The notes under the pieces were generated by a model, which worked only from the letters and a program-made list of their open reading frames with translations, did no database searches and was not told where the DNA came from. A program made the translations under genes and the position numbers. Below, in pieces: positions 16,292 to 24,321 of a DNA stretch of 64,000 nt; the first letter of the stretch is position 1; each line of letters starts with the position of its first letter. This stretch comes from Streptomyces morookaense (GTDB lineage: Bacteria; Actinomycetota; Actinomycetes; Streptomycetales; Streptomycetaceae), in NCBI RefSeq assembly GCF_013030945.1, contig NZ_JABBXF010000033.1, positions 78,898 to 142,897 of the forward strand. The letters are read 5' to 3'.

Positions 16292-16447
16292 GCACCGAAC
16301 CTAACCGGCCACTGGACCAGGGCCGCAGGCCACTTGGGGACCGATTCCCTGGGCCAATCGGGGCTTGCCGACTTGACAGACCTCCCGGGAAAACCCGTAC
16401 GGCCGCAGACGGCCGCTCGCGCACGGTGCCACGATCGGCCCGTGATC

Positions 16448-17404
16448 ATGCGCGCCGCTTATACAGAAGAGCTCGGGCCGCCGGAGGTCATCCGCTACGG
16501 CGAACTGCCCGTTCCGCAGCCGGGGCCGACCGACGTGGTGGTCGAGGTGACGGCGACGGCCGTCAACCACGTGGACACCTTCGTGCGTTCGGGTGCGTGG
16601 CGCACGCCGCTCACGTTCCCGTTCGTCGTGGGCCGCGACCTCGTCGGCACGGTGGCCGAGGCGGGGCCCGGGGCACCCGGGTTCCGCCCCGGGGACCGGG
16701 TGTGGTGCAACAGCATGGGCCACGACGGGCGGCAGGGCGCCGCGGCCGAGCGCGTGGTGGTACCGGCCGACCGCCTCTACCGGCTGCCCGACGGTGTGGA
16801 CCCGGTGGAGGCGGTGGCCCTCGCCCACCCGGCCGCCACGGCCTACTTGGCCCTGTTCACGCACGGTCGGCTGCGGGCCGGTGAGACGGTCCTGGTCGCC
16901 GGGGCGGCGGGCAATGTGGGCAGCGCCCTGGTGGTGATGGCGGCACAGGCCGGGGCCCGGGTCGTTGCCACGTCCCGGGCCGAAGATGCGGATTACTGCC
17001 GCGCGTTGGGCGCGGCCGAGGTGATCGACTACCGGGATCCGGAGGCGGTGTACCCCGGCGGGGTCGACGTGTACGTGGACACGTCGGGCCGGAACGATCT
17101 TTCGTCGGCCGTGGAGTTGCTGGCGAAACGGGGGCGCGTGGTGGTGATGGCCGGGCTGCGCACGCGGCCGGTGCTGCCGGTGGGGCCGCTGTACCTGAAG
17201 GACTGCTCGGTGACCGGCTTTGCGATCTCGCAGGCGACGACGAGCGAACTGGCGGATGCGGCGGCGGCCATCAACCGGTTGACGGCAAGCGGGCTTTTGC
17301 GGCCGCGGGCCGTGGAGGTGCTGCCGCTCAGCGAGGCCGCGGAGGCGCACCGGCGGGTGGAGGCGGGAGAGGTGCGGGGCAAGTTGGTGCTGCGCGCCCC
17401 GTAA
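16448..17404 (+). CDS. Zinc-independent NADPH:quinone reductase (MDR superfamily)
   Basis: 318 residues from ATG 16448. GroES-like N-terminal domain (TAVNHVDTFVRSG, VVGRDLVGTVAEAGPG) followed by a Rossmann domain with VAGAAGNVGSALVVMAAQAGARVV and KRGRVVVMAG. The catalytic zinc Cys/His ligands of alcohol dehydrogenases are missing, as in quinone reductases of the zeta-crystallin group. It uses NADPH to reduce quinones or activated alkenes. GTG 16442 is a possible alternative start. The operon with nitrosuccinate-type genes begins 90 bases downstream, so it could be an accessory of that cluster, but nothing in the sequence proves it. Confidence 0.8.
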   Translation: MRAAYTEELGPPEVIRYGELPVPQPGPTDVVVEVTATAVNHVDTFVRSGAWRTPLTFPFVVGRDLVGTVAEAGPGAPGFRPGDRVWCNSMGHDGRQGAAAERVVVPADRLYRLPDGVDPVEAVALAHPAATAYLALFTHGRLRAGETVLVAGAAGNVGSALVVMAAQAGARVVATSRAEDADYCRALGAAEVIDYRDPEAVYPGGVDVYVDTSGRNDLSSAVELLAKRGRVVVMAGLRTRPVLPVGPLYLKDCSVTGFAISQATTSELADAAAAINRLTASGLLRPRAVEVLPLSEAAEAHRRVEAGEVRGKLVLRAP

Positions 17405-17434
17405 GGGGCGCCACGGGGCGCCGTGGAAGCCAAC

Positions 17435-17440
17435 TTGACA
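17435..17440 (+). promoter_or_regulatory. Possible -35 element of the nitrosuccinate operon
   Basis: A perfect TTGACA lies 55 bases before the ATG of the SRPBCC gene, just after the quinone reductase stop. A -10 element at 17-18 bases is weak, so this is only a candidate. Confidence 0.3.
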
Positions 17441-17494
17441 ACAATTCACCCGCACCTTTGACCCGCCCCCAAAGCCACCGGCATGGTAAACGCC

Positions 17495-18055
17495 ATGAGC
17501 GAATCCATCATCGATTCCGTCCCCCTTTTCGAGGTCCGCGCAGAAACGCGCGTCAGCGCGTCCCCCCTCGAAATCTATTCCGTCGTGAGCGACCTGCGCC
17601 GCAGTTCCGAATGGAGCCCCGAATGCCGGGGCGGTGAATGGATCCACGGGGAACCGGCCGCCGTCGGCGCCGTGTTCCGGGGTGAGAACCTGCGGAGCGA
17701 GGACGTCGTCGCCTGGGCCCCGCTCGTGCGGGGCACCTGGTACACCGAGGCCCGCGTGGTGGCCGCCGAGCCGGGACGGACGTTCCGGTGGGTGATGCTC
17801 ACCCACGCCCGGGAGAACCAGGAAAGCCTCTGGGGATTCGACATCGAACCCGCCGGCGACGCCGCCTCCCTCCTCACCCACCATTTCCGGATGGGCCGCG
17901 CCACCGAGGGAATCCACAAAATAGTCGCCGGCCTGGACGAGGACGGCCGCCGCCGCTTCGTGCACGACTGGTCCGCGAAACTCGTCGACGACCTGCACGT
18001 CACGCTCGCCCGTATCAAGGCCGTCATCGAGAAATCCGAAAAGAGCGACCGGTGA
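17495..18055 (+). CDS. SRPBCC-superfamily (polyketide cyclase/dehydrase-like) protein
   Basis: 186 residues from ATG 17495 (ATG 17483 adds four residues). The pattern FEVRAETRVSASPLEIYSVVSDLRRSSEWSPE, then AAEPGRTFRWVM and a C-terminal helix LVDDLHVTLARIKAVI, is the START/Bet v 1-like fold of the SRPBCC superfamily. Members bind hydrophobic ligands or act as aromatases, cyclases or dehydratases. It is the first gene of a four-gene unit and overlaps the next by GTGA, so it is part of the pathway. Role unknown: binding or shaping an aromatic intermediate is plausible. Confidence 0.8.
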   Translation: MSESIIDSVPLFEVRAETRVSASPLEIYSVVSDLRRSSEWSPECRGGEWIHGEPAAVGAVFRGENLRSEDVVAWAPLVRGTWYTEARVVAAEPGRTFRWVMLTHARENQESLWGFDIEPAGDAASLLTHHFRMGRATEGIHKIVAGLDEDGRRRFVHDWSAKLVDDLHVTLARIKAVIEKSEKSDR

Positions 18056-19626
18056 TTCTCCAGCGCATCGGCAACAGAGGAATCCGGCTCGGCACGCTCT
18101 TCGACCGCGCCGCGGCCCGGCACCCGGCGGGCCCGGTGGTCCTGGACCACACGCTGGACATCGCCCCGCAGCTCGGCACCCGGCTCACTCTCACCGAACT
18201 GGCCGAGCTGATCGACGACTTCGCCTCCCGGCTGTGGGCCGCAAGGGTGCGGCCCGGGGAACACGTGGTCGTCCACAAGACCGACGGCTTCGACATCTCC
18301 CTCCTCGCCTGCGCCGTGGCCCGCCTCGGCGCCGTCCCGGTGCTGCTCTCGTCGAAGCTCGACGGCGCGACCGTCGCCGAGCTCATCCGCCGCGTCGACC
18401 GCCCGCACCTGGTCACCGACGGGGCCAAGCTCGAACACGACCTCCCGGACACGGTGTTCGGCCTCGCCGAGCAGGTGCTGCTCACCTCCGGCAGCCACAC
18501 CGGGGCGACCCCGCTGGCCTCGCTCGCCGGTTCCCCCCGCGTCGCGCCCGTCACCATGTCGCCGGACCACCCCACCCTCGTCACACACACCTCCGGCACC
18601 ACGGGCACACCCAAGCTCGCCGTGCACACGGGCCGTTCGTTCCAGGCCCGATACCGGCCGCAGGCCTCCGTCGTGGCCTTCGTCAGCAAGCGCGAACCGC
18701 TCGCCGTGCACGTGTCGTTCGTGCATTCGCGGATGTTCACGGCCATGCCCATCGCCGTCCTCCAGGGACACCCGCTGATCGTGCTCCGCGACGACGACCC
18801 GGCCACCGTCGGCGAGATCTTCGCCCAGGCGCCGCCCGGGTTCATCGAGGCGCACCCCAACTCGTTCATGCGCTGGGAAGAACTCGTGGACGACCCGCGG
18901 CGGCCGCTCGCGAACGTGAAGTACTTCAGCAGCACCTTCGACGCCATCCACCCCCGCACCGTGCACCGCCTGCTCGGCGCCTCGCGGCGCGAACACCCGC
19001 TGTTCGCCCAGGCGTACGGGCAGAGCGAGGTCGGCCCGATCGCCGCCCGCACATACACCAAGGGCCGCGGCGCGGAGGCCGACGGGCGCTGTGTCGGCGT
19101 CCCGTTCCCCGGGATGACGGGCGTGCGCGTCGTCAGCCGCGACGGCAACCCGCCGTCCCGGACCAATCCCGGCAACATCGAGGTCCGCAGCGACGGCCGC
19201 ATCATCACCTACCTCGGCGAGCACGAGCGCTGGGAGCAGCAGACCGCCGACGGCGACTGGTGGCGCATGGGCGACGTCGGCTACCGCACGAAGCGCGGCT
19301 GCCTGCACCTGCTCGACCGCGAGATCGACGTGATCCCCGGCATCGAGAGCACCCTCGCCGTCGAGGACACGCTCTTCGCGCGGCTCCCCGAGCTCGTCGA
19401 GGTCATCATCGTGCCGGGCGGGCACGGCACGGCCGTCCCCGTCGTCTGCACCAAGGACGACAAACCCCTCGACCAGGTCGCCTGGCAGGCCGCCGTCCGC
19501 GGTCTCGCCCCCATGGCGGACCCCGTCCAGTGGCGCCTGGAGGACCTGCCGCACACCGCCACCACCAAGATCAAGCGCGTGGAGCTCGCCAGGCTCCTCC
19601 AGGCCGGGAAGGGCGGAGCCCAGTGA
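18052..19626 (+). CDS. ANL-superfamily adenylating ligase 1 (possible CreM-type diazotase)
   Basis: 524 residues from GTG 18052, overlapping the SRPBCC stop (GTGA). Core motifs: THTSGTTGTPK (A3), YGQSEVGP (A5), MGDVGYRT followed by LLDREIDVIP (A7/A8 region) and ATTKIKR near the C terminus with the A10-like catalytic Lys. Family members form acyl-adenylates and often CoA thioesters. Because CreM and relatives are ANL ligases that use ATP and nitrite to diazotise arylamines, and the next two genes are the nitrite-making pair, a diazotase role is an attractive inference. A close paralogue is at 31146-32729. Ordinary aryl-CoA ligation cannot be excluded. Confidence 0.8.
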   Translation: MILQRIGNRGIRLGTLFDRAAARHPAGPVVLDHTLDIAPQLGTRLTLTELAELIDDFASRLWAARVRPGEHVVVHKTDGFDISLLACAVARLGAVPVLLSSKLDGATVAELIRRVDRPHLVTDGAKLEHDLPDTVFGLAEQVLLTSGSHTGATPLASLAGSPRVAPVTMSPDHPTLVTHTSGTTGTPKLAVHTGRSFQARYRPQASVVAFVSKREPLAVHVSFVHSRMFTAMPIAVLQGHPLIVLRDDDPATVGEIFAQAPPGFIEAHPNSFMRWEELVDDPRRPLANVKYFSSTFDAIHPRTVHRLLGASRREHPLFAQAYGQSEVGPIAARTYTKGRGAEADGRCVGVPFPGMTGVRVVSRDGNPPSRTNPGNIEVRSDGRIITYLGEHERWEQQTADGDWWRMGDVGYRTKRGCLHLLDREIDVIPGIESTLAVEDTLFARLPELVEVIIVPGGHGTAVPVVCTKDDKPLDQVAWQAAVRGLAPMADPVQWRLEDLPHTATTKIKRVELARLLQAGKGGAQ

Positions 19627-21599
19627 GCGACAAGAGCCCCATCGAGGTCTGCATCGTCGGTGCCGGGCCGCGCGGACTGTCCGTCCTGGAGCGGCTGTGC
19701 GCCAACGAGCGCGCCACGCCCTCGCACCGCTCCGTGACCGTCCACGTGGTCGACCCCGCGGCCCCCGGCGCCGGCACGGTCTGGCGGCCCGAGCAGTCCC
19801 GCGAGCTCCTGATGAACACCGTGGCCTCGCAGATCACGGTCTTCACGGACGACAGCGCCCGGATCGAGGGCCCCGTCGAGCCCGGCCCGAGCCTCTACGA
19901 GTGGGCCCGGAGCGAAGCCGTGGAAGGCCAGGACCCCGACACCGTGGCCGAGGCCCGCCGGCTGGGCCCCGACACCTACCCCACGCGTGCGTTCTACGGC
20001 CGCTATCTGCACGACTGCTTCCGGCACGTCGTCGACCGGGCACCGCAGCACGTCGAAGTCGTCGTGCACCGCTCGCACGCCGTGGCCATGGCCGACACCG
20101 AGGGAGTCCCCGGCGGCCCGCAGGGCATCCGCCTGGAGGACGGCACCCGGCTGAACCGCCTGGACGCCATCGTCATGGCCCTCGGCCACGTCCCCGCCCA
20201 CCTCTCGCCCCGCGAGGCCCGCACCGCCAGCCTCGCCCGCATCCACCACCTCGGCTACATCACGCCCGCCAACCCGGCCGATGTCGACCTGACGGCGATC
20301 CGCCCCGGCGAACCCGTCCTGCTGCGCGGGCTCGGCCTCAACTTCTTCGACCACATGGCCCTGTTCACGGCAGGCCGCGGCGGCACCTTCGACCGCGACA
20401 CCGGGGGACGCCTGACGTACCGGCCGTCGGGCCGGGAACCGAAGCTGTACGCCTTCTCCCGGCGCGGCATCCCGTACCACGCACGCGGCGAGAACGAGAA
20501 GGGAGCGTACGGGCGTTACTTCCCGCGCCTCCTCACCGCCGAGCACATCGCGACCCTGCGCGACCGCGCGGCCGTCGGCATCCCCGTCCGCTTCGGCACC
20601 GACCTGTGGCCGCTCATCGCCCGCGAGGTGGAGAGCGTCTACTACGGCACGCTGCTGGAGTCGTGGGGGAGGGCGGACGAACGCGAGCCGTTCACGGTCC
20701 GGTTCCTGGCCCTGGAGGACGAGGACGAGCGGGACGCCCTGCTCGACGAGCACCGCATCCCGCCGGCCGACCGCTGGAGCTGGGAGCGCCTCTCGAAGCC
20801 TTACGGCGACCGGGAGTTCGCGTCCCGCGAGGACTTCCGCGCCTGGCTGCTGACCTACCTCGCCGAGGACGTGCGCGCCGCCCGCGCCGGCAACGTCAGC
20901 GGCCCGCTCAAGGCCGCCCTCGACGTCATGCGCGACCTGCGCAACGAGATCCGCCTCGCCGTCGACCACGGCGGCCTCGAAGGCACCTCGCACCGCGACG
21001 ACCTCGACGGCTGGTACACCCCGCTCAACGCCTTCCTCTCCATCGGCCCGCCGGCACAGCGCATCGAGGAGATGATCGCGCTGATCGAGGCGGGCGTGCT
21101 GGAGGTGACGGGACCGGGCACGGTCGTCCGCATCGACACGACGGAGGCGGCGGCGTTCACGGCGAGCTCGGACCTCGTACCGGGCGAACCGATCCGCTCC
21201 AAGGTCCTGATCGAGGCCCGGCTCCCCGAACCCGACCTGCGCCGCACCGCCGACCCGCTGCTGCGGCACCTGCTCAACACCGACCAGATCACGACCTTCC
21301 GCATCGACGCCGCCACCGGCAGCAGCTACGAGACCGGCGGCCTCGCGGTCACCGAACGCCCGTACCACGTCATCGACGGCCGCGGCCACGCCCACCCGCG
21401 CCGCTTCGCCTACGGCGTCCCGACCGAGGCCGTGCACTGGGTGACCGCGGCCGGCATCCGCCCCGGCGTCGACTCGGTCACGCTCGGCGACTCGGACGCC
21501 ATCGCCCGCGCGGTACTGGCCCTCCCGCCGGTCGCCCATGTACCGGTGGCACTGCGCCCGGTGCGCCCGGAGTCGGAGCTGACGGGGGTGATCGTGTGA
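19623..21599 (+). CDS. Flavin-dependent N-monooxygenase, CreE/FzmM-like (nitrosuccinate synthase)
   Basis: 658 residues from GTG 19623, overlapping the ligase stop (GTGA). N-terminal FAD motif CIVGAGPRGLSVLERL at residues 8-23, then LLMNTVASQITVFTD, a second nucleotide-binding segment LRGLGLNFFDHMALFT near residue 240, and a long C-terminal region. This organisation is that of FAD/NAD(P)-binding proteins related to lysine/ornithine N-hydroxylases, which include CreE and FzmM. Those oxidise L-aspartate with NADPH and O2 to nitrosuccinate. The assignment rests mainly on the coupled lyase downstream (GTGA overlap), since the CreE-CreD pairing is characteristic of the aspartate-nitrosuccinate pathway. 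Another N-hydroxylation substrate is possible. Confidence 0.78.
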   Translation: MSDKSPIEVCIVGAGPRGLSVLERLCANERATPSHRSVTVHVVDPAAPGAGTVWRPEQSRELLMNTVASQITVFTDDSARIEGPVEPGPSLYEWARSEAVEGQDPDTVAEARRLGPDTYPTRAFYGRYLHDCFRHVVDRAPQHVEVVVHRSHAVAMADTEGVPGGPQGIRLEDGTRLNRLDAIVMALGHVPAHLSPREARTASLARIHHLGYITPANPADVDLTAIRPGEPVLLRGLGLNFFDHMALFTAGRGGTFDRDTGGRLTYRPSGREPKLYAFSRRGIPYHARGENEKGAYGRYFPRLLTAEHIATLRDRAAVGIPVRFGTDLWPLIAREVESVYYGTLLESWGRADEREPFTVRFLALEDEDERDALLDEHRIPPADRWSWERLSKPYGDREFASREDFRAWLLTYLAEDVRAARAGNVSGPLKAALDVMRDLRNEIRLAVDHGGLEGTSHRDDLDGWYTPLNAFLSIGPPAQRIEEMIALIEAGVLEVTGPGTVVRIDTTEAAAFTASSDLVPGEPIRSKVLIEARLPEPDLRRTADPLLRHLLNTDQITTFRIDAATGSSYETGGLAVTERPYHVIDGRGHAHPRRFAYGVPTEAVHWVTAAGIRPGVDSVTLGDSDAIARAVLALPPVAHVPVALRPVRPESELTGVIV

Positions 21600-22960
21600 C
21601 CGACGCCCTGGAGGACGCCGGCCTCCTCTCCCCCGTCCGGGCCGGCACCCCCGCCGAAGCGGCCGTCTGCGACCGGGCCTGGCTGCAGGCCATGCTCGAC
21701 GCGGAGGCGGCCCTGGCCCGCGCCCAGGCCCGCCTCGGCACCCTGCCCGCGAAGGCCGCGGCCACCATCACGGCCGCGGCCCGCGCGGAGGCCATGGACC
21801 TGCGGGGGCTGGCCCTCGCGGCGCGGGAGACGGCGAACCCGGTCGTGGGCCTGGTCCAGGCCCTCACCCGGGTCGTCGCGGAGACGGATCCGAAGGCTGC
21901 GGAGTATGTGCACCGGGGCTCGACGAGCCAGGACATCCTGGACACGGGCGCGATGCTGGTGGCGCGGCGGACGATGGGGTTGATACGGGCGGACCTGGCC
22001 CGAACGGCACGCGGGTTGGCGGTACTTGCGGCCGAACACCGGGACACGCTGATGCCCGGCCGCACCCTGGCCCTGCACGCCGTACCGACGACGTTCGGCC
22101 TGAAGGCGGCCGGCTGGCGGCAGTTGGTGCTGGACGCGGATGCGCGGCTGGCGGAGGTGGAGGCCCGGCTCCCGGTCTCGCTCGGCGGGGCGGCGGGGAC
22201 GCTGGCGGGGTACGTGGAGTACGCGCGCCTGGAGGGCGTCCTGGACGGAGCCGCGTACGCGGGCCGACTGCAGGCGGCGTTCGCGGAGGAGACGGGTCTG
22301 GCGGCGCCGGTCCTGCCCTGGCACGCGCTGCGAACCCCCCTGGCCGACCTGGGCTCGGCCCTGGCCTTCACGGCAGGGGCACTGGGAAAGATCGCCGTGG
22401 ATGTGCTGGCCCTGACGCGCACGGAGGTCGGGGAGGTCACGGAGGCGGCGGTGACGGGGCGGGGAAGCTCGTCGGCCATGCCGCAGAAGCAGAACCCGGT
22501 GCTGGCGACGCTGGTGAGAAGCGCGGCGCTGCAAGTGCCGGTGATCGCCGCAGGGTTGACGCAAGCCCTGCTGACCGAGGACGAACGCTCGGCGGGCGTC
22601 TGGCACGCCGAGTGGCAGTTGCTACGGGAGTGCCTCCGCCTGACGGGAGGCGCCGCCCACACCGCGGCGGAACTGGCCGAGGGCCTGACCGTGCACCCGG
22701 ACCGCATGCGGGCCAACCTGGCGCTGACCGGCGCGCAGGTGGTGACGGAACGGATCGCGGCGGTACTGGCACCGCGGCTGGGCAAGGCGGAGGCGAAACG
22801 GGCCCTGACGCGGGCGGCGGAGGAGTCCAGGGCCGGTGGGAAGCCGCTGCCGGAGCTGCTTGCGCAGCACTTCACGGCGGACGAACTGGCGGAACTGTGC
22901 GACCCCGCTGGGTATGTGGGGGTTGCGGGGGCGCTGACGGACCGGGCGCTGGGGCGGTAG
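21596..22960 (+). CDS. Fumarase/aspartase-superfamily lyase, CreD/FzmL-like (nitrosuccinate lyase)
   Basis: 454 residues from GTG 21596. Closest in pattern to PcaB (3-carboxy-muconate cycloisomerase) and adenylosuccinate lyase: HRGSTSQDILDTG in the first third and the signature GSSSAMPQKQNP that carries the catalytic serine loop. In the aspartate-nitrosuccinate pathway CreD/FzmL eliminate nitrous acid from nitrosuccinate, leaving fumarate. The gene overlaps the CreE-like gene and ends the operon. No protocatechuate-pathway genes (pcaG, pcaH, pcaC) are near, which argues against a catabolic PcaB. The proposed product, nitrite, fits the ligase two genes upstream. Confidence 0.8.
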   Translation: MTDALEDAGLLSPVRAGTPAEAAVCDRAWLQAMLDAEAALARAQARLGTLPAKAAATITAAARAEAMDLRGLALAARETANPVVGLVQALTRVVAETDPKAAEYVHRGSTSQDILDTGAMLVARRTMGLIRADLARTARGLAVLAAEHRDTLMPGRTLALHAVPTTFGLKAAGWRQLVLDADARLAEVEARLPVSLGGAAGTLAGYVEYARLEGVLDGAAYAGRLQAAFAEETGLAAPVLPWHALRTPLADLGSALAFTAGALGKIAVDVLALTRTEVGEVTEAAVTGRGSSSAMPQKQNPVLATLVRSAALQVPVIAAGLTQALLTEDERSAGVWHAEWQLLRECLRLTGGAAHTAAELAEGLTVHPDRMRANLALTGAQVVTERIAAVLAPRLGKAEAKRALTRAAEESRAGGKPLPELLAQHFTADELAELCDPAGYVGVAGALTDRALGR

Positions 22961-22977
22961 GGGGTGCCACGGTCTTG

Positions 22978-23016
22978 CAGCGCCCCGTAAGGGGCGCGGG
23001 GAACTGCGCGACCAGC
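22978..23016. repeat. Intergenic palindromic repeat, copy 3
   Basis: gcgccccgtaaggggcgcgg followed by ggaactgcgcgaccagcc, just after the lyase stop. It forms an internal hairpin and could end the nitrosuccinate operon transcript. Confidence 0.75.
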
Positions 23017-23081
23017 CCCCACCGGCCGGCAGGGGTCCGGGGCGCAGCCCCGAATACCTCGACTGCGGGTGCGCCGTGGTT

Positions 23082-23117
23082 GCTCGCGCAGTTCCCCGCG
23101 CCCCTTCGGGGCGCTGG
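23082..23117. repeat. Intergenic palindromic repeat, copy 4 (inverted relative to copy 3)
   Basis: ctcgcgcagttccccgcgcc then ccttcggggcgct, in opposite orientation to copy 3 about 70 bases away. It lies just past the DUF397 stop, so each convergent transcript has its own copy. Confidence 0.75.
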
Positions 23118-23118
23118 C

Positions 23119-23292
23119 CTACTCGGTGTGCCCTATGAAGGCCATCCAGGCGGCCGGTGAGAGTCTTATCTGCGGGCTGTTGCCGAGCTTCGAGTCCCGG
23201 ATGAGGACGATGCACGGGCAGGCGGCGACTTCAATGCATTCCCCCGTGTCGTCGCTGAAGCTGGACTTGATCCATATTCGGTCCGTGTTCAC
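23119..23292 (-). CDS. DUF397-family small protein
   Basis: 57 residues from GTG 23292, too short for long-ORF lists. It reads VNTDRIWIKSSFSDDTGECI and then ACPCIVLIRDSK, with SPAAWMAF near the end, the full DUF397 pattern (SSFSGD-like, CVEVA-like, VRDSK). Such proteins are typically encoded right after an XRE/DUF5753 regulator in Streptomyces, as here (GTGA overlap), and resemble WhiJ/BldB-system partners. It probably acts with the regulator, perhaps like an antitoxin or co-regulator; the exact role is unproven. Confidence 0.88.
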   Translation of the reverse strand: MNTDRIWIKSSFSDDTGECIEVAACPCIVLIRDSKLGNSPQIRLSPAAWMAFIGHTE

Positions 23293-24101
23293 AGTGCCTC
23301 CGCCAACCTGCTGATGATTTCCGCTGATTCCTTGGGACGGAGGGCCTGACCGGCGATCGCCGCGAAGCGCTGGGACAGGAGGCTCACTTGTTCTGCGGAG
23401 CCGTAGAGCAGCTGCACCAACTGTCCCTCCACGTAAGCGAGGCGATCATGGTCGGGCAGATCCAGGAGGCTGAAAGACCCACTGAGCCCGGAGTGGCAGC
23501 CCCCCGTCTCCATCACCTGAACGTTCACGTTGCGCTGAGCACCTACCTCCAGCAGGCGACGTAGCTGGCGCCGGTGCGCCTCGGCACCGGCGAGCTGATG
23601 GTGCAACACCGCCTCCTGGATGATGAAGTTGAACGATGTCGTCGGCTTCTGCAGAAGCGGCTGCCGAGCCAGTCGGACCGCCACGAGTTCGTCGATCGAC
23701 TCGTCATCCAGGGGAGGCCAGCGAGTGGCAAACATCGTGCGCATCGTCTCCTCGGTCTGGAGCAGTCCGGGAAACGTCAACGGGCGATAGGTGCTGACGG
23801 CGACCGCCTTGGCCTCGTACCGCATATATTCCTGCGTCCGCACCGGAACAACCGACTCGGGCTGCAGATACTCCTTCCCGGCGAGCAACTTCCCCCGTGC
23901 CCCGAACATCTCGTCCGCGATCTGCAGCACCCGTTCGGTCGGCCGCCGCCTCCCCAGCTCCATCGACTCGATGGTCGCGTACCCGTACCCCGCCTCCTTG
24001 GCGAGCTCCTCCCGCGTGAACCCTGCGCCCGTGCGCCACAGCTTGATCTGGTTCCCGCAGTACCGCCAGCCGAGCGGCGGCTGGGAAGCCTCGTCCGTCA
24101 C
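23289..24101 (-). CDS. XRE-family regulator with DUF5753 domain
   Basis: 270 residues from GTG 24101, with AGGTGGGG upstream. The N-terminal helix-turn-helix (LWRTGAGFTREELAKEAGYGYATIESMELGRR) is followed by the DUF5753 domain (QEYMRYEAKAV, FPGLLQTEETMRTMF, FNFIIQEAVLHHQLAG, HSGLSGSFSLLDLP). These WhiJ-like regulators come with DUF397 partners and influence development or antibiotic production in Streptomyces. It sits between the two operons of the nitrosuccinate/3-hydroxyanthranilate cluster. ATG 24149 is a less likely start. Confidence 0.88.
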   Translation of the reverse strand: MTDEASQPPLGWRYCGNQIKLWRTGAGFTREELAKEAGYGYATIESMELGRRRPTERVLQIADEMFGARGKLLAGKEYLQPESVVPVRTQEYMRYEAKAVAVSTYRPLTFPGLLQTEETMRTMFATRWPPLDDESIDELVAVRLARQPLLQKPTTSFNFIIQEAVLHHQLAGAEAHRRQLRRLLEVGAQRNVNVQVMETGGCHSGLSGSFSLLDLPDHDRLAYVEGQLVQLLYGSAEQVSLLSQRFAAIAGQALRPKESAEIISRLAEAL

Positions 24102-24321
24102 CGCACCCCACCTCCCCGGTGCCGAGGGGCGCGGGCCCGTCACCCGCACTCACCTCGCTACCGCGAATCCTGCTCGGCAGCCAGACACCTTTCAGCCCGA
24201 ACGGCCGAACTCACCGCTCGCGGGTGAGGCTCGACAGGTACTCCCGTTCCGGCAGGCTCAACGTGAGCCGGGCGGCGGAGCCGTCCGCCGGTTCTCGACA
24301 TGCTTCCGGTGCCGGAAACTG

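Noticed and set aside
16341..16361. Operator CCGATT-n9-AATCGG before the quinone reductase
   Set aside because: Only six-base arms; too short to support without binding data.
21596..22960. Catabolic 3-carboxy-muconate cycloisomerase (pcaB)
   Set aside because: No protocatechuate-pathway genes are near, and the gene is coupled to a CreE-like monooxygenase.
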